Positions 11,628 to 23,749 of a stretch of DNA of 64,000 nt are shown here, piece by piece; the stretch's first letter is position 1, and each line of letters starts with the position of its first letter. The position numbers were made by a program, and so were the translations under genes. The notes below the pieces were generated by a model that was not told the origin of the DNA, ran no database searches, and was given only the letters and a program-made list of their open reading frames with translations. Source of the DNA: Panagrolaimus kolymaensis (Eukaryota; Nematoda; Chromadorea; Rhabditida; Panagrolaimidae); assembly GCA_028622995.1 (NCBI GenBank), contig JAJQJQ010000010.1, positions 1,984,001 through 2,048,000 of the forward strand, read 5' to 3'.

Positions 11628-12498
11628 CGCCGAAATTGATGCAGTAATATTTCATTAAGCCGCGAAATTGTGATGGTGCATCATCGTATATTTCAAATCC
11701 TTCTGTACAGAGCTTATATTTGGGATTTTTTCTTTAAGTTTGTTTCTTTAATTTGTCGCTTTCTAACGCTTAAATCCTTTCTTCATGTGTTTAATTGGCC
11801 TGGCCCTTCAACTATGCATTCTTGAACTTTTTTGCTGAGTTTTCAACTTCCATTTTATCATTATTAAAATTTCCCTTAAATGTTATTTTTTTATTTCTAT
11901 TACGCTCTTGTTTTTTTGCTTTTAAAGTTTCTTTCTGATTTACTTCTTCAGAAGGAGTACGTTGTATTTTAGACGACATTGTTTTCATTATGCATGCAGC
12001 ATAATGGGTGGATGCTTATTTGTATGAACGTGTTTGAATAAAACGATATGAAATGTGTAATATGTGATAGTTTAACTATTTAGAGGCGCACTAAATCGTG
12101 TAACAAAATTTAAATAATATTTTTTGAAAAGAAAAAATGCTTTGAATGTGCTATCTGCTAACGCTTCAAGCAACTGCCTGCAAGCTTGCTTACCAACAAA
12201 TATTATTGCTGACACAGTTGAAAAATTAATAATTTTGTTCAAACTTTTGTTTTATTTTGTTTTTGTTGATTAAAAATAAAAATTGCTAATATGCATATAA
12301 GCTGACGAAACAAGCACATACAATGTAAATTGTAGAGAAGGAATAAAAAAACCACATGTTGCTTTCATGTATGCAAATTTAGAGATATATTTATCACATT
12401 CATTTTTTCGTTAAACTTTGGCAATTTTCAAACAAACAAACAAAAACATTTTCATTGTTGCTTCTTTTTTTCTGCTGCAAACGGTTGTGCTGTAAAAA
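11628..12498. other. Intergenic with one small basic frame
   Basis: Holds the minus-strand candidate at 11812-11988 and a poly-A/T rich 5' flank for the following gene. Nothing else supported. Confidence 0.4.
11812..11988 (-). CDS. Candidate small basic protein
   Basis: 58-codon frame, MKTMSSKIQRTPSEEV then NQKETLKAKKQERNRNKKIT, ending AKKFKNA. Rich in Lys/Glu/Asn, no hydrophobic core, so it would be an unstructured nuclear or nucleolar-type peptide if real. A second ATG at 11979 starts at MSS. No splice sites or homology recognised. Its compositional contrast with the flanks is mild. Confidence 0.25.
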   Translation of the reverse strand: MKTMSSKIQRTPSEEVNQKETLKAKKQERNRNKKITFKGNFNNDKMEVENSAKKFKNA

Positions 12499-14554
12499 AT
12501 GTTGCTGCTTTCAAAAAATGGTGTTGGTAAAATGTTGTTTCTCAAACTTTTCTTCGTTCTCTTCTCTCATGTTTCTTGTAATGGTGATGAAGTATATTAC
12601 TATGTAATCAATGTTGAGCATCTTGTTGATGATATCAAAATTTATTATTGCAAACTTCAAAATCAAGGAGATACTCATTCATGCTTGGATGACCCGAATG
12701 CTCAGTCTCATCTTTTGAAAAGACATGAAAACTATGATTCTTAGTAAGTTTTCGAGTTTATAATTTTGTTCTATATCTTTGTGAAATAATAAGATGGTGG
12801 TAAAAGACAGGCTTTGAAAGCATAATATATTTGTTAAAATTATTCTTAAAAATCTAAAACTATATATCTTTTCTTTATTCTTAAATTATGATATTTTAGC
12901 CACGATTCAAACAGAAAAGTTGACCTCGCAATTCTCAAGGATAATTCAATATATACTGATGTTCCTTTTGAAAGACTTGGCTTTCCTGTATTCTATTATT
13001 TTTGGAAATGGGTAACTGGATTCAAAGGTGCGACTAAAATGGATATTAGAATAGCCACTGGCGATCATGATCCAAATTCACCAAATTTACCGTAAGTTGC
13101 ATTAAAATTTTGTTATGGATTCAAGTATTTTTTATATTTTTTAGGAAATTTTCTTGGGCTATGGTTGATGATATTTCAGAACGTTGCAAAGATCATCTTC
13201 CAGGTACGTGTTTTTTTTTGTTGAAAAAATCATAATTATATAAACTATTTTTTAGACTTGACTCGTCAAAACAAGGGTGATATGTATGAAATTGTTGGTA
13301 ATTACAATCAAAAATACAATAAATATGCTTGGTTGTTCATTAAAGATAAACAATATATTTGTATGTATTATACTAACTTAGATGCCATGGTAAGAAATTT
13401 TCTTTGAATGTCAAATCTGCTCATTAGTTCAAAAAATGTCCAACTTTTTAGTTGAATGACTTTATCCTTTTATTAGCCTTTCCTTATTAAAAGATATAAT
13501 ATGTTTATTTTTTTAGCTTGAAGGGTATTGGGCTGATTTATCTAAGGGTAGCAAAAGAGTAAAAGTAAAGAATGAAGATATTGGTTTTCATATGCTTGAA
13601 ATTTATCCAACGTCTAATTATCTTTTGAAGTTCTTTACCTTTGATCCATTGTTTGGCTGCTTTGTTTCATTATATTGGGATGGAAATATGGAACATGATC
13701 GTAAGTTATTTTAGGATTACCTTCATTTTTTATAAAAGTAATATTTCAGCTGAAGCTCACTTTTATAAGTTCAAAGAAGATGATCCTCTTGCAACACCTG
13801 AGAACATATATGGCTATGTTCTGCCAGAATTTAACAAAGATCTTTTACAAGCATCACGCCAAGATCGTTTTCATAAGGATTTCTGGCCTATTTTTCAAAG
13901 CTACGGAGGTCAAATTTTTGTTTATGGACGACATCCTGATAATAATCTTGGATTCATTGGTCACTACAGTGAGTTTTGTTTATCTTACTACTGTACTTTC
14001 ACGATGTTTTCCACTTATTTTACTAACCAAAGCTATATTTAGAAGATAAGTATGTTTATTATACAAAGTGTATTTATGATCCAAACTCTAAAATACTTCC
14101 CATGATGTATGTTAAAGAAGATTGGATTACCTTTAATATTCCAGCTGCAAAAAGTTTGTTTTCCTTCATATTCTTTTCTAGTCTTTCATAGTTTAATTTT
14201 TAGTGACTGGTCCTATCGTATCGCCAAATCCTCCAACTCCTCCGTATCCTCCAATGTCAACTTGTATTACAGAAATGCCTGCAACAACATCAACAACTGA
14301 AAAGCCAACAACTACATCTACTCAAGCTCCTTCAACTTCTACTACGCCACCTCCTAAACCACCGTCATCATCAGAAACGCCAACAACTCCTGAACCAACA
14401 ACTCAACCTCCATTTTCATCATCTTCAATTTCACCACCATCTTCAACTACTTTAAATCATTCAAATGGAAATGCTTCTTCATCAACGTCATTGCCATCAC
14501 CATCAAACTCAACAAATGAAGCGTCAAAACAAACTGGTACAACTCAAGCAAATG

Positions 14555-14569
14555 CACTGAAAAAAAACC
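14555..14569 (+). repeat. Left terminal inverted repeat
   Basis: CACTGAAAAAAAACC; inverse of the right end with one extra A in the run there. Preceded by the TG target duplication. Confidence 0.8.
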
Positions 14570-14925
14570 GACAAAAAAATGATCGTAAAACGATCATTTT
14601 TACCGGCATTGAATCAACAAATTTTGCTCCCAGTGGCTTCACCAAAACCGGGTTTAAACGGGGTAAAAAACCCTGAAATAAACTGTGGAAAATCCCTCAA
14701 ATAAACGGGGGTAAACCTTTTTGCACTGATGACCCAGGGCATGGTACAAATTCGGGCATGGTACATAATTCTTCAAACGTATGAGTTTAACAAAGAAATT
14801 TATTAACTCAACAACAAACAACATATTAATAAAGTAAAGAATAAAACTTAACAAATTGATGTGATGGTGACGAATATTGCTGTCGATTGAGAAGTGCCGT
14901 TTGAATCCGGAAGTCAGTCGAAGCT

Positions 14926-17180
14926 TTACAGAGTTGTTAAATTATGACCATCCAGAAAATTAGCTTCTGCCGATTGATTTTGTCCATAAGGAATATGAGT
15001 TTGATCTTGAAAAGATAGAGCATCAGAAGGCGATTGAGAGAGAACTTCTGAAAGAGGCACAGAAGGAGAATGCATTCCAATGGCTAGAAATAAGTAAAGC
15101 TTTAAAAAAAATAAAAGAATCACATACCTGCAGATGGTTTAAGAGAGTCATAAAGAAGTTGAAGAGCAGGAGTTGTTTTTGAACAAAATCCGATCATAAG
15201 TTCTAGGAACAAAATCATGGGTTTTACATCGGCATCATAAGAAACGTTAAAGACGCTTAATGCATCCATATAAGATTGGAGAGCATCTGCGAATGTTCCG
15301 TTGACCTAAAAAAAGATTTTAAAATAGCTCTAATAAAGGAAATTTCATACCTTAAGAGCTTCATTTCCAATAGCAATGAAGTATGATGTTTCTCCATGTG
15401 TACCGAGTGCTATGATTGTAGGAGAATTGATGCTTTGCTCATTCATTTTATGGAATCCGTCGTGATGATTTGTGGTCTTCTAAACATAGCGTTTAATGTT
15501 GCAACAAAGTAAATGAAACTTACTGTACAATCGATAACAAGACGATTGTAATTGAATTTACTACGATTTGACTGATTACTGATAAGTTCAGCTAACAAAT
15601 GGCCGCCATGATATTCCTTCATATCTATAAAGCCATCCTATAGCAAAATAGAAGAATGAAAACATACTTTTTGAGTTGGATACTGGAATGCTGATACCAC
15701 GAAGAGTCGCTCTATCATAAATTTGAGGAAGAATTTCACGGAACTTCACACTGACGCTTGATATAGTGCATCGACGGTTCTTAGAGATTTCCATAAAATC
15801 ATAGTGAATCTGAAAATACACATCGCATATATATTCGTCGTAAAATTTAAAGCTTACCAACGAAACATTGTTCTTGATATGTTGAAACTTTGAAATGACG
15901 TTTGCAATAAATCTTTCAAGATCTTCATGGGAAGCATTATCCTTCTTTTTCCATTCTTCTTTCAACCAAAGAACACGGATATTGCTGTACAAACTGTTAA
16001 TAAATCGTAAACGAAAAATAGCTTACCTTGATGATACATATTGACGGCGGATTTCATCATTATTTGTACAAGTGTTAAATTGTTGAACAATGATGTCGAT
16101 TGCAGATTCCAAGTCGAGTGCTTGCTTTGCAACAGGAACTTTTCCTTTGTTCTTCAATTTTAGTCGATTTTCTTGTGCACGGCGATCCAATTTTCCTCTT
16201 CCGTTCTTCATTGAAATGTTATTGAAGTCGTTTGTTTGTGTTAGAGAATTGAAAAAAGCAGGCATAAGTTGACGTTGAGAAGGAGCAAGCGAAAAGCTAA
16301 ATAAATTATGGAAAGGAAAAGATAGTAAAAAGCTTACTCAGGTGTAATCTTTTTCAATATTTCGAATCCAATGTCACCAATCTTTTTTCTTGCAGCATCT
16401 AGATGAGACTGAATATGTTGACGTATGATATATACAGCAGCTCTTCCAACATCGTCGAGTCGAATGTATTCATAAATATCAATCTGTAAACGAAATCATC
16501 AGTGATATTTAAAAACAATTTGTAAAGCTATTACCTTATGAAAGATGATAGGAGTAGACGGCTTGTAAGCTGTAAATGCGGAGTTGATTGCTTCTTGGTT
16601 CTCTACAAAGAAATTTGAGAGTTTTTGTATGCTGCTTGGATTGTAAACAAGCTTGACATGGCTATCAGCAGTTGATTGTGATTGTAAAGCCGGTTGAGAA
16701 TCATACGTCGATTGTTGAACTTCAGATCCATAACATTGTCTAAAACATAAACAAGTAAACTAAAACTCAAAAAAAATCTTACCTGTTTGATTCTTTTAAA
16801 GTAGAGTGATCACGAAGATAAGGATTAGCAGGTTTATCAGCAGGACGAAAAGAAGTTGATCCAATACCATCCTTTATTTGAGACGAAGTTGTCGATTGTA
16901 TCAGTTGGCCATTATTGATTCTTACGTCCACCATAATGTATTTTTTCCCAAGCGCCAGTAAATCATATTTGTTTACAACTTCAGTGTAATGTTCTTTTCC
17001 ATCGACGGTTGATATTTCATTGATACAAAAGCTGAAGTTGTTTTGAATTTGCATTCGCTGACAACCAGCATTGATGACGTCTGAAAATGTTTGATATTCT
17101 TCATCAACCCGCCATCGGGCAGTTTTAATTCTTCCATCATTATCAGAGAGCACACGTAGTTCAATCACTGAGAAAGACAT
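14926..17180 (-). CDS. Transposon-borne 620-residue protein, SAMD3-like C-terminal half
   Basis: Ten exons: 17180-16783, 16739-16535, 16483-16338, 16296-16027, 15993-15858, 15809-15668, 15624-15524, 15479-15351, 15305-15128 and 15083-14926. Every junction closes in phase, so the gene is intact. The N-terminal 100 residues (MSFSVIELRVLSDNDGRIKT onward) could be a PB1/ubiquitin-like fold. The centre is helical (DVGRAAVYIIRQHIQSHL). The C-terminal part, SPTIIALGTHGETSYFIAIG then FADALQSYMDALSVFNVSYD, resembles the C-terminal region of animal proteins annotated as SAM-domain-containing protein 3-like. That match is from memory of a pattern, not a search. No DDE/D transposase block was seen. Alternatives: a divergent transposase, an accessory ORF, or a captured host gene. 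Confidence 0.75.
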
Positions 17181-17525
17181 TGTCTGAAACATCAATTTAC
17201 GAGATAACAAATACTTGAAAATACGAAAAATATTCAAAGGCCAAAAACAATGAACAAAGTTCAAAGACAAAAAATGCAATGAGCAAAAAATTCTAAGTCT
17301 TTAGAAGCTTTCGCATTCGATATCTGCGCTGCGAGAAATAGTGGCGTTTGTAAAGTTGGATGATTAAACCAACGTAAAAAAGGAGGTTTTAGAATCTGCT
17401 AAATAAACGAGTTGAAACCCTTGTTTCATAAAGAGGAGTTTTTGAATCGACTAAAAAAACCGGGGATAACCACGCAAAAAACCGGGGTTTTCTTCCAAAA
17501 AAGAAACCGGGGTTTTCCCAGGGAT

Positions 17526-17541
17526 GGTTTTTTTTTCAGTG
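17526..17541 (-). repeat. Right terminal inverted repeat
   Basis: GG, nine T, CAGTG; followed by TG target duplication. The T run plus CAG matches a splice acceptor for the host strand. Confidence 0.8.
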
Positions 17542-17929
17542 TGGTTCTTGTTGGTCTTATATCGATAATTGCTTTTGGTGTCTCATCTTATTGATCCTTA
17601 TTGATGTTCTTTTGTTAATTATATTCATCATTTTGATTATCTTTGAACGTCGTGGTGCAAACCAAAAAATGAATGATGCTGAAATGGATAATGAAACCGA
17701 AGCAACAACGGTAGCTCCAACAGAACAATCAAACATCAAGTCTATCAGGAAGTCTAAAACTCTTAAGAATCCATCCGTAACGGAAACTGTGGGTGGTGAA
17801 ACAACTGCAAATGTTACCAAAAGAACAACAAAAGATGCTTCGGTTGATGGTGGAACAAAAGGAAGTAAATACTATACGGTCAACTCTGATTTTGAAACTC
17901 CGTCAAAGAAAAAGAAAGGCAAAAAATAG

Positions 17930-18479
17930 TTCGTTTAATTAATATTTATTCTGATTATTATTTAATTTATTTGTGTTTTTATATAATAATAAAGTTACAA
18001 TTAATATTTTTGATAATGTACTCACATTTAGATTTTTGATATACACACAGAAGCACTTTGTGTTGGGAAAATTTAGAGACGAATTTTTTATTCCTTAAAT
18101 AGGTATTATTAAAACAGTAGAGGCCTTATTGGTATTTTGTTTCGCTGTAGTAAAGACAATAGCTGCCGATAGGAGAACTTTAGGTGTATGGGATGAGAAT
18201 CTTTGATCCCATGGATGAAAAGGATAAAGATTTAAGGAATTCTAATTTCAAACTATAGTGTAAATAAAAAAAAGTTACATACATTTAATTGAGCTATTAA
18301 TTAAATGTATTTTCTTATATAAAAAACTGTGTACAAAAAAATAGAGATCCCAGCCTGGAAGGCCGCTTCTTGTCTAGTTTTTTTTTATTAATAAAGGCTA
18401 AAAAAATTTACTGCATAGAAAGCATAACAATTATTTAAAATGATAAAATAAAAAAAGTAAAATAAAATTGATATGAACC
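17930..18479. other. Intergenic between convergent genes
   Basis: Two stops face each other here (17929 plus, 18480 minus). An inverted pair ACATACATTTAATTGAG... / ...TTAATTAAATGTAT near 18276-18312 could form a short AT hairpin in the 3' flank. No gene seen. Confidence 0.4.
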
Positions 18480-20305
18480 TTAATTCTTTCTACGGGGTTG
18501 TGAGCTTGTGCGATTGTTGAAGGTTACTCGTTTGGAGGAACTTATTTGTCTTCCGTTTTTTGGTCGAAGTGAGTTCATTGAATTACTTCGAGGAACCGAT
18601 CTTCCTCCAACAGGAATCCAAGGTGATGGGCTTCTTTGTGAAGATGTTTCACTTTCATATTGTAAAACTCGAAATGCTAAACTTCGCTCAAAATTATCTT
18701 GCTTTTCCTAAAAAAAGCTATCTTCATTTAATTATGTTTGCTTTTATAAATAATTTTACCTTCATTTTAATCCATAAATTAAATGCATCATTTGCAAGCT
18801 GGTCTTTAGCTTGCTGTATTTTTTGCGATTCCCTATTTTTTATTTCATTTTCATGGAATTTTTGTTCTCTCATATTTCGAAGTGCTTCAGCGTGTTGCAT
18901 TTTCCTGAAATTATTTAATTTTTAATTAATATGAATAAAGTCTGGAAGTTAACAAACCATGCATTAAAGGATCTTTCAGCTTCATCCTTTTTTTCTTCTT
19001 CCATTTCTTTTTGTCTTTGCTTTTTTCTTTCTTCTCTCGCTCTTTTCTTTGCTAAATCGGTTTGTATTTCAGTCAGCTTATTATGTGTCCAATGCTCAAA
19101 TAACTGGAATGGAATATATTAAAAAACTTTCTTCAATGAAGTGGAATTAAATCAAAACTGACCTTTTCTGCTTCACGTTTTTTGGCTTCATTTTCTTCCT
19201 CCGCTTTTCGCCTCTTATCTTCCTTAACTTTATTTTCTTTTCCCAACTTTTCTCGAATTTGTCGATCACTTTCTGCTTTCCATCGCTCAAATGTTTTTGC
19301 AGCGTCTTGCAATTTTCTCTTTTTTTCTTCCAACTCTCTTTCTTCCTTTTCTTTCGCTTTCTTTTTTCGTCGCTTTTCTTCTTCTAACTTTCTATCCAAC
19401 CAAAGCTAAATAAATAATTGTTAGTAAAATCATTAAAAAATCTTAATTTGGTTTTTACCGTATAAGCACCTCGTTCACTTTGCTTTTGCCTAACTCGTTG
19501 AAATTCTTCTTGAATATCAACAGTGGGTTGTGGCATCTTCGTTGGTTTCGTAGCTGAACGTGGAGGAGGTGTAATAGTCGATTGTGTTGGCCGCATAGTT
19601 GATGATATGGTTGATGACTTGGAAGACCTTCGAGGAGGTGGTGTAACTGTTGGTTGTGGCATTGGGGATGCTTTTGAAGCTCTTCGTGGAGGTGGGGTTG
19701 GTGTTGGTGGTTTCGGAGGTGTTGCCACTTTAGAATGATGACTAGATCCCGACGAAGTTCTCGAAGCACTTCAAAAACTACCATTAAATAATGAAAAATA
19801 CTATATACTTTTTACCTCGAACTTCTCGAAGAAATCGAACGAATATTACTTAATTTTCTTTGTAAAGTAATTGGATGAGAAGATCTTTCTGGCGTTGGAG
19901 GAATTGAAGAGGGTGACGATGAAGATTGCTGATTTTCATCATCATTAATATTATCATTTGACCAAACGTCAATAGTTTTTTTAGAAATGTTATCCTGGGT
20001 TGGTGATTTATTTTCTTTACTCTAAAATTATTTTTTTATTAGCAACTGATAAAAAATGATTAAGAACAAACTTTTTCTGAAGAATTTGCAGTTGATACTC
20101 CTCCACTACTTCCAGTGACACTATTTCGACCGTGGCGAGTTGTAGGACGTTCTATTAATGGCGACTCTAATTTTTGTGTGAGACTTTCTAAATGAAAATA
20201 AAAGCATAAAAAGAGACGAAAAGGAAAGAAATAAAACTAACTTGATTTTGTCATACCCAAAAGCTCGTCAAGCCCTAGCGAATATGAAGTTCTTCGTGTG
20301 GACAT
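18480..20305 (-). CDS. MAP9/CCDC34-like coiled-coil protein
   Basis: Eight exons: 20305-20242, 20187-20072, 20031-type junction at 20021-19816, 19768-19459, 19405-19163, 19103-18958, 18904-18760 and 18707-18480, 485 codons. N-terminal half is Ser/Pro-rich and disordered with repeated PPPRR(A/S)SK and PQPTV motifs. C-terminal half is a long Lys/Glu coiled coil with aromatic landmarks at intervals: FERWKAESD, LFEHWTHNK, SFNAWKMQH, AFNLWIKMK. This spaced F..W pattern in a charged helix is typical of MAP9/CCDC34/CCDC181-type microtubule and ciliary proteins. Role is inferred as a microtubule- or axoneme-associated factor, possibly expressed in ciliated neurons. Orthology to a named nematode gene was not established. 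Confidence 0.75.
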
Positions 20306-21414
20306 TGCTACTACCACTCACTAATAAACAATATTTTATAGCTACATTTAGGTGGGAGAAACCAAAAGAAAATAAGTAAATATAATTTATATCGTTTTAA
20401 TACGAAAAACTGAGGAGAAAGAGAGAAATTGAAGCCCCAAACATAAGAACATAAGGAAAAGGTGCATATGTTGTCATGGTGATTTGCTGAGCGACGAGAA
20501 ACTTCTTAGAAATTTGAACAACAAGCGTTCCGAACGCTTTAAGAATGCCGTCTATCTTGTTTCCGATTTACTCCTCCTCCACATTCACCGCCGCCCAATA
20601 AAGACAGAAATTAAAAATGAATCAGATTTTTTTCTTCCGAAGTTTATAAAAAAAAAAAGTTATTTAAATCATTTTTCTTGTTTGATAAACAAAAAAAAAG
20701 GAAAGAAAACAACATCAAAAACGAACAACGACGAAGAAGGCGATGAAGAAAAAAAAGATAGAGATTTGGACGCAAAAATCAAAACCTAAAAACGTCATAA
20801 AATCAAAAATTAAATCATCACATCGCCGCAATTGAAAAAGAAAAAAGTGAACGTTCTTGAGTTTGTTTGTTTGTAATAATAATCATCTCATAATAATTTC
20901 TTCTTTTATATTTTTGATTCATTATTGACACTCAAAATGACCAATAAAAATTAAATCAGAAAAAAAAATGGCGAAAAGAAAATTATAAACAATAAAAATG
21001 GCAAACACAAACAATCAGGAAATAAAAAAAAAAGATTTGTAAGGTTTGAAGCTTTAACTATCCTTGGCTTAGGTGTTTAACAAAAATCTTGGTAAATTTG
21101 CAAAAATCTCTAATCGAGTAAAGACTAACATAAATAAAAAATTGTTAATTTTTCGATATTTAATAAAGCTTTCTTTAATTTTTGAAGGATCCAAATAAAT
21201 GAGAAGAAACACTGCATTTTGATAAACTATCTCCAATATTTTTGCGTCTTTCACATCGAAAAGCATTTTTGTTAGTAGCATTTATGTAAATTTATTTTTG
21301 TCACCTTCAAAATTCAATGTAAGCAATTTTTGAAATCCTAAAAACCCTTTCATTCTTCATTTTTTTTCTCAACAGTCAGTCGTCGCCTTGCAAACAATCG
21401 TCGTCAGAAATAAA
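20306..21414. other. Intergenic, divergent promoters
   Basis: Between divergent genes. Poly-A and poly-T rich; no supported gene. Would contain both promoters. Confidence 0.5.
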
Positions 21415-23627
21415 ATGATGCTCGTTTCTTCTTCGTCGTTCCTGTTTTTTGTTTTCTTCGTCGTTGCTGCTGCTTTGGATTCTGGTGGTGATGATGATCG
21501 TCATATTCTAGCTTCAAATATTGGCTCAACTTTGAAAAACGTCAACAACGAACTTTTATTTGATGATTCACCTATCTTTGAAGAAACAAACGATGGCAAA
21601 GTGAAAATGGTGTCTTCTGGAACTGCTCAACTTATACTTACAAATGGTCAATTGGATGTTGAAGTTGATTTACACAAATGTATTGGAAAGTAAGTTTATG
21701 TTTCTCCATATTATACGCTAAAGAATTTAATAACTTTGTAGTGTTCTGTTTTGTTACAATTCGTCACCTTCAAAATCAATGCCTGATCCATTGGAACTTT
21801 GTTCATCTCGACCAAATTTTTGTGGATTTCGAATTCAAGCTAGCAAAACTGACGTCACTCTTACAGCGGCTCACATTTTTAAAACAACGTTCGACCAAAT
21901 ATGTCCTTCATCTTTTGTTCGAATGCGACGTCCAACAACATCATATTGTGGTTATCCTGATGGTAGCTGTGGTCCTGCTTTTGATAAAGAAAATAGAATT
22001 ACAATTGAAGTTCGTCAAGTTTCACCAGAGTGTCCAGTTACTATCCTGAATGCTAAAATATATGTTCCACCTCCACCGACAACAACTTCGGCGTCAACTT
22101 CCAAAGCTGTTACAACATCACAAGCTTCAAAAACAGAAGAATCGAAAATATGGTGGCTTTGGATTGTGATTCCTATCGTAGTCATTCTGCTGATTGTTGG
22201 TATCGTCGTGTAAGTTTATTTTGGTTTTCATCCCTTATTAAAGCTATCATTTTCAGATTCGTCATATGCTACAGGAAAAGATCGTTCAAGAAGAAGAAGC
22301 AAGAGGAATTTAAAAATCTGCCTTTGACTGGTATAACTATTGAAAATGGTAAACAACAGAAAGAAGAACATGCAAAAGTTCAACCAGAACCGAAAGAAGC
22401 TGTAAAAGAAGTGGAAACAAAGAAGCTCGATGTTCCTAAAGTAAAAACTCCAATCAAGAAAGAAGCTCCTCATCCTCCTACATCAAAAGTTGAACAACCG
22501 AAGCAGCCTGAATCACTTCCAAAGAAAGAACCAACCGTTGCGACTGAAGCTACTGATGAACCTCTTCCTCCTCCACAACTTCCTCCTCCACAACTTCCTC
22601 CTGTAATTGAATCCAAAGAACCTATCATCGTCGTCGAAGACCAACATGAAGTTCCAAAGAAGATGAAGAAGCAGTGTCGAGCATTGGCAATGGCAATGGG
22701 AGCATCAAATTCTGGAAGTTTTGGTTCAAAGTTTCGTGGTCGTTTCAAGGATAGCGTGGAGTCTTAACGTTCAATCAACAAGAAGATATCCTTTGAATGT
22801 CATTATAACTCCATGAAAAGAAATGGTCTCCTTGGTCAAAACTCAAAAGAAATCATGGGAAAAATGGCAATGTAAGATTTTCATTGCCTAAGCTTGAGGT
22901 AATCATTTCTTTCAATTTTAGGTACTATAAACCTGATCCAAAGAAGAAGAATCTCAGCGTGGAAGTTTCGCTCCTTTACAACTTGATTGGTGATGTGTTT
23001 GTTACCATCAATGGTCTAGTGTATGTTTATTTTACTCTCAACTCTTTCTTATATGTGTCAATTTTAGGAAGAAATCAATCGATGAAATGAAGAAACGTGA
23101 TCTGAAGCTTTATCATAATGGAGATATCAAAGAAATGACATCAAGAGTTCGTAAATTCCTCCAAGAACGTGATACTCCACACTACATCAAGTTTACATGT
23201 TTCGCTTTTGAATATGGTCATTTGGTTCCTGGTGATGATGAACATCTTTGTAAATATTCCATGGCGTTGCTTCTTGTCGTTGCTTTCACACTCAATCAAC
23301 CTGAAGAATCTCGTCGACGTGCACTTACAACTATGCGGTACTTTTTTTATGATTGCTATGAATTTCTTTGATCCTTTGTTTTTTAGCCGTGAACTGCCTT
23401 TTTGGAGACGTGAATCAAGTATCGAAGAACGTAATGCTTTTGGATATCCTGCAAATGCCATCGAAGCTGCATATCAAGCTGAACCCAAATGTTTCCACGA
23501 TGTTAAACTTGTTCGAACAAATTCAACTCCAAATGCATCTGAAGAAATACGATCAAATTCAAAGACTGATGGAACAACAGTGATCCAAAGCAAAGAAGTG
23601 GTCGTTGAAAAGCCAAAGTCAAAATAA
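21415..23627 (+). CDS. Single-pass membrane protein with one in-frame TAA
   Basis: Exons 21415-21689, 21742-22209, 22257-22871, 22922-23020, 23068-23337 and 23387-23627, all in phase. Signal peptide MMLVSSSSFLFFVFFVVAAA; cysteine-bearing ectodomain of about 200 residues; short Thr/Ser stalk; transmembrane helix (WWLWIVIPIVVILLIVGIVV); Pro/Glu/Lys-rich linker with PPPQLPPPQLPP; then a folded-looking cytoplasmic region (KKISFECHYNSMKRNGLLG, KYSMALLLVVAFTLNQP, RELPFWRRESSIEERNAFGY). A TAA at 22765-22767 sits inside exon 3, between DSVES and RSINKK, with the same frame open on both sides. It may be a nonsense allele, a sequencing error, stop readthrough, or removed by a 27-nt GT-AG segment (GTGGAGTCTTAACGTTC to CAACAAG). 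Family not recognised. Confidence 0.7.
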
Positions 23628-23749
23628 AAGTCAAAGAAGAAACGCCATTGAATGAACTAATTGTAATAACTTTATTTATCGTATTTATATATTTTGTAAT
23701 GATTTAATAATAAAAAAATTTTATTTATACTTTTTTTTGATATGTCGCC

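Larger units (their letters stand above)
14555..17541. mobile_element. TIR DNA transposon (CACTG termini, 2-bp TG target duplication)
   Basis: 2987 bp, inserted in a coding exon. Left end CACTG+A8+CC and right end GG+T9+CAGTG are inverted repeats of 15-16 bp. TG flanks both sides (14553-14554, 17542-17543). Subterminal regions are full of short GC-rich motifs in an AT-rich setting (CCGGGTTTAAACGGGG at left, several AAACCGGGGTTTT at right), as in CACTA-like elements. The CACTG ends and 2-bp duplication fit the CACTA/Mirage side of DNA transposons, but no transposase motif was recognised, so superfamily is inference. It carries one ten-exon gene on the minus strand. Its right terminus is a T-rich run ending CAG, which would work as a splice acceptor. 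Confidence 0.85.
12499..17929 (+). pseudogene. Secreted/mucin-like single-pass membrane protein, last exon split by a transposon
   Basis: Exons 12499-12743, 12900-13091, 13145-13203, 13256-13389, 13517-13700, 13750-13968, 14043-14153, then 14204-14554 and 17544-17929 separated by the transposon at 14555-17541. Signal peptide MLFLKLFFVLFSHVSC (an upstream Met at 12499 is also in frame). About 330 residues of an unrecognised ectodomain with paired cysteines follow, then a Thr/Ser/Pro mucin-like stalk. Omitting the element and one TG target-site copy, the frame continues exactly through NGSCWSYIDNC into a transmembrane helix (LILIDVLLLIIFIILIIF) and a basic tail ending KKKKGKK, 626 codons in total. 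As read, translation would run into the element and stop near 14676. Function unknown; the shape suggests a cell-surface glycoprotein. Confidence 0.8.

Noticed and set aside
15601..15640. Acceptor at 15638 for transposon gene exon 7
   Set aside because: It would lead to a stop after 16 codons; the acceptor at 15625 keeps frame and gives a continuous protein.
17545..17594. Frame reading VVLVGLISIIAFGVSSY after the transposon
   Set aside because: Terminates at once and joins nothing; the alternative frame rejoins exactly after removal of the element and gives a proper membrane helix.
22765..22767. TAA taken as the true 3' end of the membrane-protein gene
   Set aside because: The next 35 codons, and three further exons joined in phase, continue the same frame without interruption, so termination here is unlikely to be the ancestral state.
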